Assembly (NCBI GenBank): GCA_020073445.1
Contig: JAIQFE010000012.1
Coordinates: forward strand, 83,998-147,997
Source of the DNA: Terriglobia bacterium
GTDB taxonomy: Bacteria; Acidobacteriota; Terriglobia; Bryobacterales; Bryobacteraceae
Direction: 5' to 3'
DNA length: 64,000 nt
The position numbers and the translations under genes were made by a program. The notes below the pieces were generated by a model. It searched no databases. It worked only from the letters and a program-made list of their open reading frames with translations, and was not told the DNA's origin. Shown in pieces: positions 56,652-64,000 of this stretch. Every line of letters begins with the position of its first letter. Positions within the stretch are counted from its first letter, which is position 1.

Positions 56652-59600
56652 TTAGAAGTTCAGTCGCAAGGAAAGTTGTACCTGACGCTGCGCGCCCAAG
56701 CCGACCGTGTTGGCGACCGTCGAATTGAATCTACCGAACGCTCCGCCGGCCGCCGAAGAGGTGAACGACTGGCCCGGCTGAACACCGGACTGAGTCGGTT
56801 CATTTCCCGAGGTCGCAGTGTATCCGTTGGGAAGTCCGACGCCCAACGTCGCGGGAGGATTGCTGAAATTCGCGCGGTTCAGCAGATTGTAGATCTCTGC
56901 CCGGAATTCCACATTGACGCGTTCCGTAATGGGGAGCCGCTTGTGAAGCGTGACATCCATTTGAGCCAAGTCTGGTCCCGCCAGAGCGTTGCGGCTCAGG
57001 TTGCCATAGGTGCCGGGCGCCGGTATGGCGAATGCGGCGGGGTTGAGATAGGCCAGCCGGTCCCCGCCGACGATAAACGGGTTCACGCCCGGAATCACAT
57101 CCGGACGCCGGAACTGGCGCGATGAGCCGCCGCCGGGCGAGTTTACCAGGGCGTCGGTCTGCACCACGCCGTCGACGATCACTGGGCTCCCGTATACCTT
57201 GCCGTTTCGCCGGTCGCGATACACGATATCATTGCGCGTGATCAGAAGCTGAATGGGCAACCCAGTTCGATAGTTGTAGACGCCGCCTAGCTCCCAACCA
57301 CCGGCAATGTAGTTCCCCACGCTGCCGAGATCGGCTTTCCTTCCTTTACCGACCGGTATTTCCCAGAGGGCCGTGAAATTTAGCGAGTGCCGGACATCGA
57401 AGGTGTTGTTGCCATAGTCATAGGCAAAGCTTTTCAGGCTGCCGGCCGTGACTGCTTCGTTAGACCCGTTGGTATTGCCGATGCTGCGGCCCCAGGTGTG
57501 CTGGAGCCCGAACGTGAGCCCTTTCGAGAAGCGCCGGTTGATCGTTGTCTGAAGCGAGTTATAGTGATCGTTTCCACCGCTGGTCTTGTAGTCGACCTCG
57601 GCAAATCGGCCTCCGAATTCCCGGATTGCGGTTCCCACACCGGTGGTCGGATTCTGCGTCACTCCGATGATCTGGTTGGCCAGGCCGCGGAGGAACAAGT
57701 TACGGCCCTGGCTGCCGACAAAAGCTGTCGTCAGTACGGTGTCGCCCGGGAGCTTCTGCTGCAAGGAGGCGGTATAGGATAGGACTCGTTCCGGTACCTT
57801 GTAGCCGGTCGAGTAGGCGCGCGGCTGAAAACCAAGGCTCGTCGAGTTGATGTCGTAGTTTGCTATGGTCGCCGGAATATCCAACGGATATTGGATGTTG
57901 CTGCTCAGAGTGCGGGAGATGCGATCCGATTCGGCCGGCTGAATCGTGTCTTCCGGCTGTCCCGGTCCGTAGAAGAATCCTGATCCGATCCGGAATACTG
58001 TGTTCCCTTTGAATCGCGAGGGAGCGTAGGCCAAACCCAGACGCGGGGCGAAATTCAGTTTCGAGGCGTCGTACCAATCCTGGGTGACGGGATCGATCGT
58101 CCCCGTCACGATGTTGAAATGCACCGCGCGATTGTCACGCTCATGCATCACACCGAAGTACTCGTAGCGCAACCCGTAGTTGATGGTTAATTCCGGAGTC
58201 GCTTTCCATTCGTCCTGAACGTAGGTGATGAAATACTGCTGTTCCAGATGACGCGGTCCAGTCTGGCCGTTATTCCACGGGCTGGGAAGACTCGCTGGAG
58301 CGTTGTATTGGATCGATGAGGGAGTATTCGCAAGCAGAGCGTCGATACTGCCGAAGGTATACGTGGTTCCGCCAAACCGGTCGGTTTTGATTCGAATCGG
58401 CCGGAATTCGGCGCCGAACTTGATGTTGTGGCTGCCCTTGATCCAGGAGAGAGTGTCCATGAAGGGCATCTCCCAGTTGGTGTAGGGTTGTTGCGAGGTG
58501 TTGTAAGCGCTATTGGCGCGAATCAATCCGCCCAATTGGGCGGCTCCCGCCGAAGCTCCCTGCCCGCCAACACCGGGGATCGCGACTCCGCCCGTGAAAC
58601 TGACAGTGAGAGGCGCCAGATCGAGCCCAGGAACAGGGTTGGTCACGATACCTGTGGAGCGGCTCTTCGAAGCGTTGAACCCGAGCTTGAACTCGTTGAC
58701 CACGGTCGGCGAAACGACTCGCGTCCACGAGAGCATGGCGTTTTGCGGCACCAGAGTGAAGTTCTGACCGCGGGTGGTTACATCCAGGGGCTCGAAGGAG
58801 TCGCCTTGATCGCGGAAATAGCGGAAGCTGATTGTGTCCTTGTCGCCGAGATGGTAGTCCAAACGAAGGGACCCGTAGAACTCGTCCACGCGGCTGGCCG
58901 AGTTGAGCGAGGCAATATCCAAAAGTGGATTGGAGGAGTGCAGCTGCCCGGCCGGATACGCGGCCAGCAACGGAAGAATTGCCGCGACCTTCGGATTGGT
59001 AGCGGCGTTGGCCTGGGCTTGCGCCTTAGCCGCTGCGCTCGGGACCGTGTTATTGAAATTGATGCCGGCCCGCTGGAAGAAGTTCTCCTGGGAGACGAAG
59101 AAGAAAAGTTTGTCTTTCTTGATCGGGCCGCCGATCGATCCGCCGAACTGGTTCAACTTCAGCACAGAGTTACCGGTAACGCGAGGGTCGGCAAAACCAT
59201 CGAAGAAATTTCGGGCGTCCATATTGTTGTTGCGCAAATACTCGAACAACCCGCCGTGAAACGCGTTCGAGCCGGACTTGGTCACGACGTTGACTTGGCC
59301 ACCCGTTCCGGTTCCGTATTCGGCCGGATAGTTGCTGCTCTCGACCCGGAACTCCTGAACGTTCTCCAAGCTCGATTGCAGCCGGAAGAGCGACGAGCTC
59401 TCCCCGTTTAAGTTGCCGGGAGACTGGTCGATCACGCCGCCGCCCGACACGCCGTCAAACTTGATCACGTTCTGCTGATTTGACCGGCCGCTGAAGCGGC
59501 TGTTGTCGAACGATCCGCCGCCGGCCGTCTGCGCTCCAGGCGCCAGGAGATAAAGTTGCGATATCTGGCGGCCGTTCAGAGGAAGGCTGGCTACTTCGCG

Positions 59601-60002
59601 CGCATCCACTTCGGCTCCGATACGCGCCGAGCTCGTGTCGATCGTCGAAAGCTCGCCTCCGGAGACCGTAACTTCGGTCGCCACCGTGGCCGGATGCAGC
59701 GTGATGTTCAGCGTCCGCTCCTGACCGACGGTTACGCGAACTTCGGTAAATTGCGTGGGACCCAGACCGTTCCCACTCGCCGTGAGATCATAGCTCGACG
59801 GAGTGAGGTTGTTGAGGACGTATAGCCCTCTATCGTCCGAGGTTGCCTGGCGTTGTTCGCCCGTTCTGGAATCTTTCGCTACAACTTTGGCGCCTTGGAT
59901 CACTGCGCCGGTGGCGTCCACCACAGATCCCACGATCCGAGCCTTCTCGGATTGTCCCCATGCTGCAAGGGCAAGCAAAAGGAATAGTGTAATTTTTTTC
60001 AT
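56652..60002 (-). CDS. Oar-like TonB-dependent receptor
   Basis: I chose ATG 60002 (MKKITLFLLLALAAWGQ, a standard signal peptide) over GTG 60011; neither has a good ribosome-binding site. The 1116-residue protein has the carboxypeptidase-regulatory-like domain (about 22-105, RIVGSVVDATGAVIQGA), a plug with LPLNGRQISQLYLL, FDGVSGGGVID and VQEFRVESSNYPAEYGTGTGG, and a long barrel with LNQFGGSIGGPIKKDKLFFF and INYGLRYEYFG. It ends in LSLRLNF, the aromatic terminus recognised by the barrel assembly machinery. Repeat copies A and B bracket it. Substrate unknown. Confidence 0.93.
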   Translation of the reverse strand: MKKITLFLLLALAAWGQSEKARIVGSVVDATGAVIQGAKVVAKDSRTGEQRQATSDDRGLYVLNNLTPSSYDLTASGNGLGPTQFTEVRVTVGQERTLNITLHPATVATEVTVSGGELSTIDTSSARIGAEVDAREVASLPLNGRQISQLYLLAPGAQTAGGGSFDNSRFSGRSNQQNVIKFDGVSGGGVIDQSPGNLNGESSSLFRLQSSLENVQEFRVESSNYPAEYGTGTGGQVNVVTKSGSNAFHGGLFEYLRNNNMDARNFFDGFADPRVTGNSVLKLNQFGGSIGGPIKKDKLFFFVSQENFFQRAGINFNNTVPSAAAKAQAQANAATNPKVAAILPLLAAYPAGQLHSSNPLLDIASLNSASRVDEFYGSLRLDYHLGDKDTISFRYFRDQGDSFEPLDVTTRGQNFTLVPQNAMLSWTRVVSPTVVNEFKLGFNASKSRSTGIVTNPVPGLDLAPLTVSFTGGVAIPGVGGQGASAGAAQLGGLIRANSAYNTSQQPYTNWEMPFMDTLSWIKGSHNIKFGAEFRPIRIKTDRFGGTTYTFGSIDALLANTPSSIQYNAPASLPSPWNNGQTGPRHLEQQYFITYVQDEWKATPELTINYGLRYEYFGVMHERDNRAVHFNIVTGTIDPVTQDWYDASKLNFAPRLGLAYAPSRFKGNTVFRIGSGFFYGPGQPEDTIQPAESDRISRTLSSNIQYPLDIPATIANYDINSTSLGFQPRAYSTGYKVPERVLSYTASLQQKLPGDTVLTTAFVGSQGRNLFLRGLANQIIGVTQNPTTGVGTAIREFGGRFAEVDYKTSGGNDHYNSLQTTINRRFSKGLTFGLQHTWGRSIGNTNGSNEAVTAGSLKSFAYDYGNNTFDVRHSLNFTALWEIPVGKGRKADLGSVGNYIAGGWELGGVYNYRTGLPIQLLITRNDIVYRDRRNGKVYGSPVIVDGVVQTDALVNSPGGGSSRQFRRPDVIPGVNPFIVGGDRLAYLNPAAFAIPAPGTYGNLSRNALAGPDLAQMDVTLHKRLPITERVNVEFRAEIYNLLNRANFSNPPATLGVGLPNGYTATSGNEPTQSGVQPGQSFTSSAAGGAFGRFNSTVANTVGLGAQRQVQLSLRLNF

Positions 60003-60189
60003 TCCGCTCACAGTAGCAGGGATACAATTGCAGAATGATGAATATCAGGCCACAACTGTGCGAATTTACCAACCACAACATGGCTTTTCTCCCAACTCTC
60101 CGGTAGATCCTGGGCAGCTGTTCCGACCCCATCGGGTCGCGACCCGCGCCGGCTCAGTCATCGAATTGTCATGTCTAATTCATTACAAC

Positions 60190-60282
60190 GCCACGGGCAC
60201 CCCGTAGTCTTAAGACTCCGGTGCTCAGGTCGTACTCTGCGTATAGCGCAGGAGTTTGCATCCAATCCTGACGCGGGAAATC
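60190..60282 (+). repeat. unassigned ~94-bp intergenic repeat, copy B (porin leader)
   Basis: This is the homologue of 56505-56598 in the same orientation. It contains ACGGG-CAC-CCCGT, the 12-bp palindrome AGTCTTAAGACT and a stem CTGCG-TATAG-CGCAG. It ends about 10 bp before the ribosome-binding site of the porin gene (start 60301), so it would lie in that gene's 5' leader. Whether it is a structured RNA or a DNA element is open. Confidence 0.7.
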
Positions 60283-60300
60283 ACTAACAGGAGTGACTTG

Positions 60301-62064
60301 ATGTTCATGAGAACAATCGGACGGAGCGGTATCCAGCCGTTCATCGTCTGTGCGCTAAGTTTCGCGGTGCCTTTTGCGGTGCCGTCGGCGAACGGTCAGA
60401 CCCCCGTTACGCCCAGTGCGGATGCACGCCCGAAGGCGGCTTCCGAAGCACCAACCTCGAGTTCCGAAATCGAACAGCTGCGGAAGATGATTCTGGAACA
60501 ACAACGCCAGATCGATGATCTGAAGCGCACGATGGCCGACCAGAAGAGTAACGATTCAACGGTGGCGGCAAAGCCTGATATTTCCGTGCCTCCGACCACT
60601 TCCCGCGGCATTGGCCAGATCGCTTCCACCACGCCAATTCTGCCGCCCTTACCCGCTGTAACGACACTAGCCACTCCGCTTCCGGTGCCGCAAGCCGCAG
60701 CCAGCGCGGCCACTACGGCCGCGAATCCTTGCGAGGCCGACCCCGACAAAACTATCCCCACCTTCCTGCGGCTCGGCAGTATCTGTCTCGTCCCCATTGG
60801 TTTTATGGATTTCACTCCTTTTTGGCGTGACAAAAACGCTGCATCGAGCATGGGTTCCAACTTCGGCGGCGTTCCGTACAACAACTCAGCCGCCGGTAAC
60901 CTTTCGGAGTTCCATTTCAGCCAACAGAACTCGCGTCTCGGTTTCCGTATCGACGGCAACTGGAAGGGTGCTCACTTCATCGGTTACAACGAGTTCGACT
61001 TTAACGGAACCAGTGGATCGACCTCGCTCGCCGTTTCCAACGGCGCGATTGTCCCGCGCCTCCGTCTGTATTGGGCGGATGTCCGCAAGGGCAAGGTGGA
61101 GTTCCTTGCCGGTCAGAGCTGGAGCATGCTGGTGCCTAACCGGAACGGCATTTCCGCTTTGCCTGGCGATCTCTTCTACAGCCAGGTCGTCGACATCAAT
61201 TACATCGCGGGCCTCACCTGGACCCGCCAGCCCGGATTGCGCATTCTCTATCACCCCAGCAAGAAGGTAACGTTCGGCTTCTCCGTCGAACAACCCGATC
61301 AGTACATCGGCGGTTCGGCAGGCGGCCAGCTCATTACGCTGCCGAGCGCTCTTTCGGGGCTCGCCTCAACACAACTCGACGCCGCGGCGAACATCAGCGG
61401 GGCCAGCTATCTGGGGCAACCGGGCTTCACACCGGACTTCATCGCGAAGCTCGCCTTCGATTACCCTCGCGTCCATTTTGAAGTAGCCGGCATCGAGAGT
61501 AACTTCAAGACCACCAGTCTCACAGCCCCGTGGGTTTCGCATACCACGCAGGGAGCCGGACTTCTGGTCGGCTTGAATGTCGCCGTCACGAAGAACGTCC
61601 GTCTCATTTCGAACAACTTCTATAGCGATGGCGAGGGTCGGTATCTGTTTGGACAGGCGCCTGACCTCATTGTTCGAGCCGACGGCTCCCTTAGTGGCGT
61701 CCACGCCAGTAGCACCATCGAAGGTTTTGAGGCCAGGATGAACAAGAATAACCTTCTTCTGTACGGCTACTACAGTGCAATCTACATTGGCCGCAATGCC
61801 GCGTTTGACGCCAACGGTACCAGCAGAATCGGCTATGGCGTCGCCGCCAACAGCCAGAACCGCGTGATCAACGAAGGTACGTTCGGGTTCAACCAGACGA
61901 TCTGGTCGAACGCGCGCTACGGCGGAATCAATCTGATGGGTCAATACGAATATCTGGAGCGCAGTCCCTGGACCATATCCGCAGGGAACCCGAAACAAAC
62001 CCACGATAACACCATCTACTTCAACATCCGGTACACTCTGCCGGGAGGCATGCCCAACTTCTAG
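60301..62064 (+). CDS. DcaP-like outer-membrane porin
   Basis: ATG 60301 follows AGGAG by 8 nt; 587 residues. Signal peptide ends near SANGQ. Residues about 45-80 form a coiled coil (SEIEQLRKMILEQQRQIDDL) as in trimeric DcaP-type porins, followed by a Pro/Ala/Thr-rich linker (about 90-155). The barrel starts at LRLGSICLVPIGFMDFTPFW and includes RLGFRIDGNW, KVEFLAGQSWSMLVP and ILYHPSKKVTFGFSVEQP, ending NIRYTLPGGMPNF with C-terminal Phe. It likely passes small anionic or dicarboxylic solutes, which is inference. The leader carries repeat copy B and the 3' end a strong terminator. Confidence 0.88.
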   Translation: MFMRTIGRSGIQPFIVCALSFAVPFAVPSANGQTPVTPSADARPKAASEAPTSSSEIEQLRKMILEQQRQIDDLKRTMADQKSNDSTVAAKPDISVPPTTSRGIGQIASTTPILPPLPAVTTLATPLPVPQAAASAATTAANPCEADPDKTIPTFLRLGSICLVPIGFMDFTPFWRDKNAASSMGSNFGGVPYNNSAAGNLSEFHFSQQNSRLGFRIDGNWKGAHFIGYNEFDFNGTSGSTSLAVSNGAIVPRLRLYWADVRKGKVEFLAGQSWSMLVPNRNGISALPGDLFYSQVVDINYIAGLTWTRQPGLRILYHPSKKVTFGFSVEQPDQYIGGSAGGQLITLPSALSGLASTQLDAAANISGASYLGQPGFTPDFIAKLAFDYPRVHFEVAGIESNFKTTSLTAPWVSHTTQGAGLLVGLNVAVTKNVRLISNNFYSDGEGRYLFGQAPDLIVRADGSLSGVHASSTIEGFEARMNKNNLLLYGYYSAIYIGRNAAFDANGTSRIGYGVAANSQNRVINEGTFGFNQTIWSNARYGGINLMGQYEYLERSPWTISAGNPKQTHDNTIYFNIRYTLPGGMPNF

Positions 62065-62078
62065 TTAGAATTGATTTG

Positions 62079-62111
62079 GTGGCGGGACCACGTGGGTCCC
62101 GCCATTTTTTT
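62079..62111 (+). terminator. intrinsic terminator of porin gene
   Basis: GGCGGGACC-ACGT-GGGTCCCGCC forms a GC-rich stem of about nine pairs (62081-62103) and is followed by a run of seven T (62105-62111). It begins 14 bp after the porin stop, a textbook Rho-independent terminator. Confidence 0.92.
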
Positions 62112-62174
62112 CTCCCTGCCCAGTCATACCGCCCACGAACCTTCCACCCTCTACTGACGCTTTCCCCAAGTTAG

Positions 62175-62190
62175 TACCCACAGGGGGGTA
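62175..62190. promoter_or_regulatory. candidate NarL-type 7-2-7 operator
   Basis: TACCCAC-AG-GGGGGTA repeats the TACC...GGTA layout seen at 40050 and 40624, 45 bp before the pseudo-receiver gene. The left half TACCCAC is one base off the NarL heptamer consensus TACYYMT. Confidence 0.4.
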
Positions 62191-62235
62191 TTCTCCCCGT
62201 AGCTAAGCCGGGTTACGCTCAAGCACGGATTGGCT

Positions 62236-62739
62236 ATGTCCAGCTTGAAGCGTATCCTGGCGGCGTTTCGCCGTCTCCTGCCGGACCGGGCGCTTGAGCG
62301 GAAGCGCCATTCCTATCGGCGCGAGTTGCTATTCAGCGAATCCGAGATTACGCTCGTCGCCCTGGTGCTGAGCGATTGGAACCGGGCCTTGCTGGCGCGG
62401 ATCGCCAAGGATCATCGATGGGTCATCCATTTTGCACGAACCAGCGCCGAAGCCTGGGAACTGTTGAATGAGCGTCAGGCTCAAATCTTCCTTTTCGAGC
62501 GTGACGCCCCAGGCACGGATTGGCGTGGCGTGATCCGGAAAGTGGTTTCAGCCCGGCGCCTGGTGTGCGCGATTTTGATCTCTGACGTAACCGACGACTA
62601 CCTCTGGAATGAAGTGGTGATGTGGGGCGGCCACGACGTACTGGTAACGCCGCTCCGAGAAGAGAATGTCTTGCGAGCGGTCCGGCTGGCGCGGCTGTAC
62701 TGGAACAGCGCTATGAAAACCAACGCCAGTGTGGCGTAG
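62236..62739 (+). CDS. degenerate receiver-domain protein (pseudo-receiver)
   Basis: ATG 62236 (TTG 62230 also possible) gives 167 residues. After a basic N-terminus (residues 1-33, RILAAFRRLLPDRALERKRHSYRR in two halves) comes a receiver-like fold of about 120 residues. At the phospho-acceptor site IFLFERDAPGTDW has Glu in place of Asp, a natural phosphomimic, and the conserved Lys of K-P is Thr (LVTPLREEN). The acidic pocket has a single Asp (LVLSDWNR). Control by phosphorylation is therefore unlikely. It converges on the LuxR-type remnant at 62751. Confidence 0.75.
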   Translation: MSSLKRILAAFRRLLPDRALERKRHSYRRELLFSESEITLVALVLSDWNRALLARIAKDHRWVIHFARTSAEAWELLNERQAQIFLFERDAPGTDWRGVIRKVVSARRLVCAILISDVTDDYLWNEVVMWGGHDVLVTPLREENVLRAVRLARLYWNSAMKTNASVA

Positions 62740-62750
62740 AGCGCTGGTCC

Positions 62751-62858
62751 CTAGGAAATCAGGCCCTTTCTCACGGCGTAAAGAATCAGTTCCGCAAGAC
62801 TGTGTAGGTTAAGCTTTTCCTGAAGATTTCTACGGTGGGTTTCCACCGTGTAGAGGCC
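62751..62858 (-). pseudogene. C-terminal remnant of a LuxR-family response regulator
   Basis: Read on the minus strand, 35 codons ending in TAG at 62751 encode YTVETHRRNLQEKLNLHS, then AELILYAVRKGLIS at the end: the recognition helix and last helix of a LuxR/NarL-type HTH. Upstream of 62859 the same frame shows no HTH sequence and meets a stop at 62895-62897. The remainder of the regulator (about 170 residues) is missing and the adjoining DNA encodes a thiolase instead. Confidence 0.85.
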
Positions 62859-64000
62859 TCCCCGAATGGAATCGCGCCCGCTTTGAGAATTCTCTTACCG
62901 TCGGTCCGTTCAAGGATGGTGACCAGATTGTTATTCCCCAATCCCCCAATGCTGTGAGCCAGCCCGATCTCCGCCCTCTCTAGTTGTCTCTCCGTTCCTG
63001 CCTCACCTCTGAGTTGATAGACGATCTCCACCAGCTGGGCCAGGCCGGAAGCACCCACAGGATGCCCTCTGGCCTTCAACCCACCGGATGGGTTGATGGG
63101 GAGCCTTCCTCGAAGAAGGGTGACTCCTTCTTCCAGGGCCTTCCATCCCTCCCCGGCGGAGAAAAAGCCTAAATCTTCCGTCCCGATAATTTCAAAGGGG
63201 GTAAAGGCGTCATGGACCTCCGCGAACTGAATGTCCGAAGGATTCAGCTGAGCCATCGCGTAAGCCCTATGAGCAGCTTCCTTCGTTGAATTAAAAGAGG
63301 TGAAAGAAGTGCGATGTCTCACTGCAGACGTATCCGTGGCATGGCCAATGCCAGAGACCTTAATCGGAGTGGGTTGAGAGGTGAGGACCATGGCCGAAGC
63401 CCCATCTGTGATCGGTGCGCAATCATAGAGGCGGAGGGGATAAGAGACCATCTGACTTTTCAGGTAATCATCCTTCGTAATGATTTTTCTGAATTGAGCA
63501 TAATGGTTGAGGTACCCATTGGCGTGATTCTTGATAGCCACCTGGGCTAGAATGTCCTCAAGCTTGAGTTGCGGAAGATTGAATTCTCGCGCATATTTCT
63601 GGGCGACCATCGCAGCCAAGGCAGGCATGGTCGCCCCGTACCTTCGTTCGGAACGATCGATCGCCTCGGAAAGAATCCGGGTAGTTTTAGCTGTAGAAAG
63701 GTGCGTCATCTTTTCTCCGGCCAGAACAAGAACATGTTTCATGTGGCCTGAGGCCACGGCATAGAACGCCGTTTCAAAAACGCCTGCACCCGTAGAGGAA
63801 GCGGTCTCCACTCGAGTGGATGGAACGCCAGCAAGCCCAAGGGTATCGGTCAAAAGCGCTGCAAAATTGGAATCCCCGACAAATTCCTCAACATTCATGA
63901 CCCCAATGTAGATGGCGTCGACCCGCTGCAGTTGGGCTTCTTTTAAAGCTGAAGAAGCCGCTTCTGCCATCATCGCTTCGAGAGACTCCTTCGATCTCCC
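62786..64000 (-). CDS. thiolase-family acetyltransferase (SCP2 type), both ends abnormal
   Basis: The frame is open from the window edge (405 codons); residues before the first ATG at 63973 (GRSKESLEA) continue the family, so the true start is outside. Thiolase blocks: STGAGVFETAFYAVASGHMKHVL (the Cys of this segment is not obvious), HNHANGY-like KNHANGYLNHYAQF, DCAPITDGASAMVL, EVHDAFTPFE, GGLKARGHPVGASG with catalytic His, and HSIGGLGNNNLVTILE. Homology should end about there; the last ~25 codons run out of frame through the LuxR remnant. GC is visibly lower than elsewhere. It may be foreign or misassembled. Confidence 0.85.
   Translation of the reverse strand, partial: GRSKESLEAMMAEAASSALKEAQLQRVDAIYIGVMNVEEFVGDSNFAALLTDTLGLAGVPSTRVETASSTGAGVFETAFYAVASGHMKHVLVLAGEKMTHLSTAKTTRILSEAIDRSERRYGATMPALAAMVAQKYAREFNLPQLKLEDILAQVAIKNHANGYLNHYAQFRKIITKDDYLKSQMVSYPLRLYDCAPITDGASAMVLTSQPTPIKVSGIGHATDTSAVRHRTSFTSFNSTKEAAHRAYAMAQLNPSDIQFAEVHDAFTPFEIIGTEDLGFFSAGEGWKALEEGVTLLRGRLPINPSGGLKARGHPVGASGLAQLVEIVYQLRGEAGTERQLERAEIGLAHSIGGLGNNNLVTILERTDGKRILKAGAIPFGEASTRWKPTVEIFRKSLTYTVLRN

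Overview
The window looks like a GC-rich (about 60% by eye) soil Acidobacteriota genome, most like the Bryobacter/Solibacter group. This is inferred from three Oar-like outer-membrane receptors with a carboxypeptidase-regulatory-like domain, two loci of DUF6152 plus lineage-type secreted proteins, a beta-propeller two-component sensor, several RND pumps and a PQQ dehydrogenase. No rRNA, tRNA, CRISPR, transposase or phage gene was seen.

Layout. 1-6.7 kb: 5' part of an Oar-like receptor; a three-gene operon of secreted proteins with a DUF6152 member; a phosphotriesterase-family lactonase-like hydrolase; a methyltransferase with regulatory domain; a secreted DUF4097-like protein. 6.7-12.4 kb: a TolC/CusB/CzcA-type heavy-metal efflux operon carrying a REP-like hairpin pair. 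12.4-20.3 kb: a signalling island. A DUF2934-Hsp20 protein, a PAS-GAF-GGDEF diguanylate cyclase and a PAS-GAF protein lie on the minus strand. Divergent to them are a sensor histidine kinase, an Rcp1-like receiver, a REC-PP2C-HATPase switch protein and its STAS partner. 20.4-26.3 kb: an AcrAB/OprM-type multidrug pump. 26.5-30.3 kb: a stress-type operon (Dps, zinc alcohol dehydrogenase, two alpha/beta hydrolases, membrane protein). 30.6-39 kb: a locus resembling a polysaccharide-utilisation unit, with an Oar receptor, a jelly-roll-like lipoprotein, a propeller sensor kinase and a NarL-type regulator. 39-49.8 kb: an epoxide-hydrolase-like enzyme, a DoxX-like protein, an orphan NarL-type regulator with a sigma-region-4-like protein, then a tight sugar-phosphate run (glycogen phosphorylase, phosphoglucomutase, transaldolase, glucose-6-phosphate isomerase), a UBP zinc finger and a diadenylate-cyclase-like protein. 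49.8-56.3 kb: a PQQ quinohemoprotein with a lanthanide-type Asp, an MFS exporter, a second DUF6152 locus and a metallo-beta-lactamase-fold protein lacking most of its HxHxDH motif. 56.6-62.1 kb: an Oar receptor bracketed by two copies of an unassigned ~94-bp repeat, then a DcaP-like porin. 62.2-64 kb: a pseudo-receiver and an abrupt junction where the tail of a LuxR-type regulator meets a lower-GC thiolase.

Themes. The receptors, porin and secreted proteins handle uptake at the outer membrane, the RND pumps handle efflux, and several signalling modules may link sensing to stress and storage metabolism. NarL-like 7-2-7 inverted repeats before four genes suggest a local regulon. The junction near 62.86 kb may be an assembly chimera, so the thiolase should not be assigned to this organism without checking.
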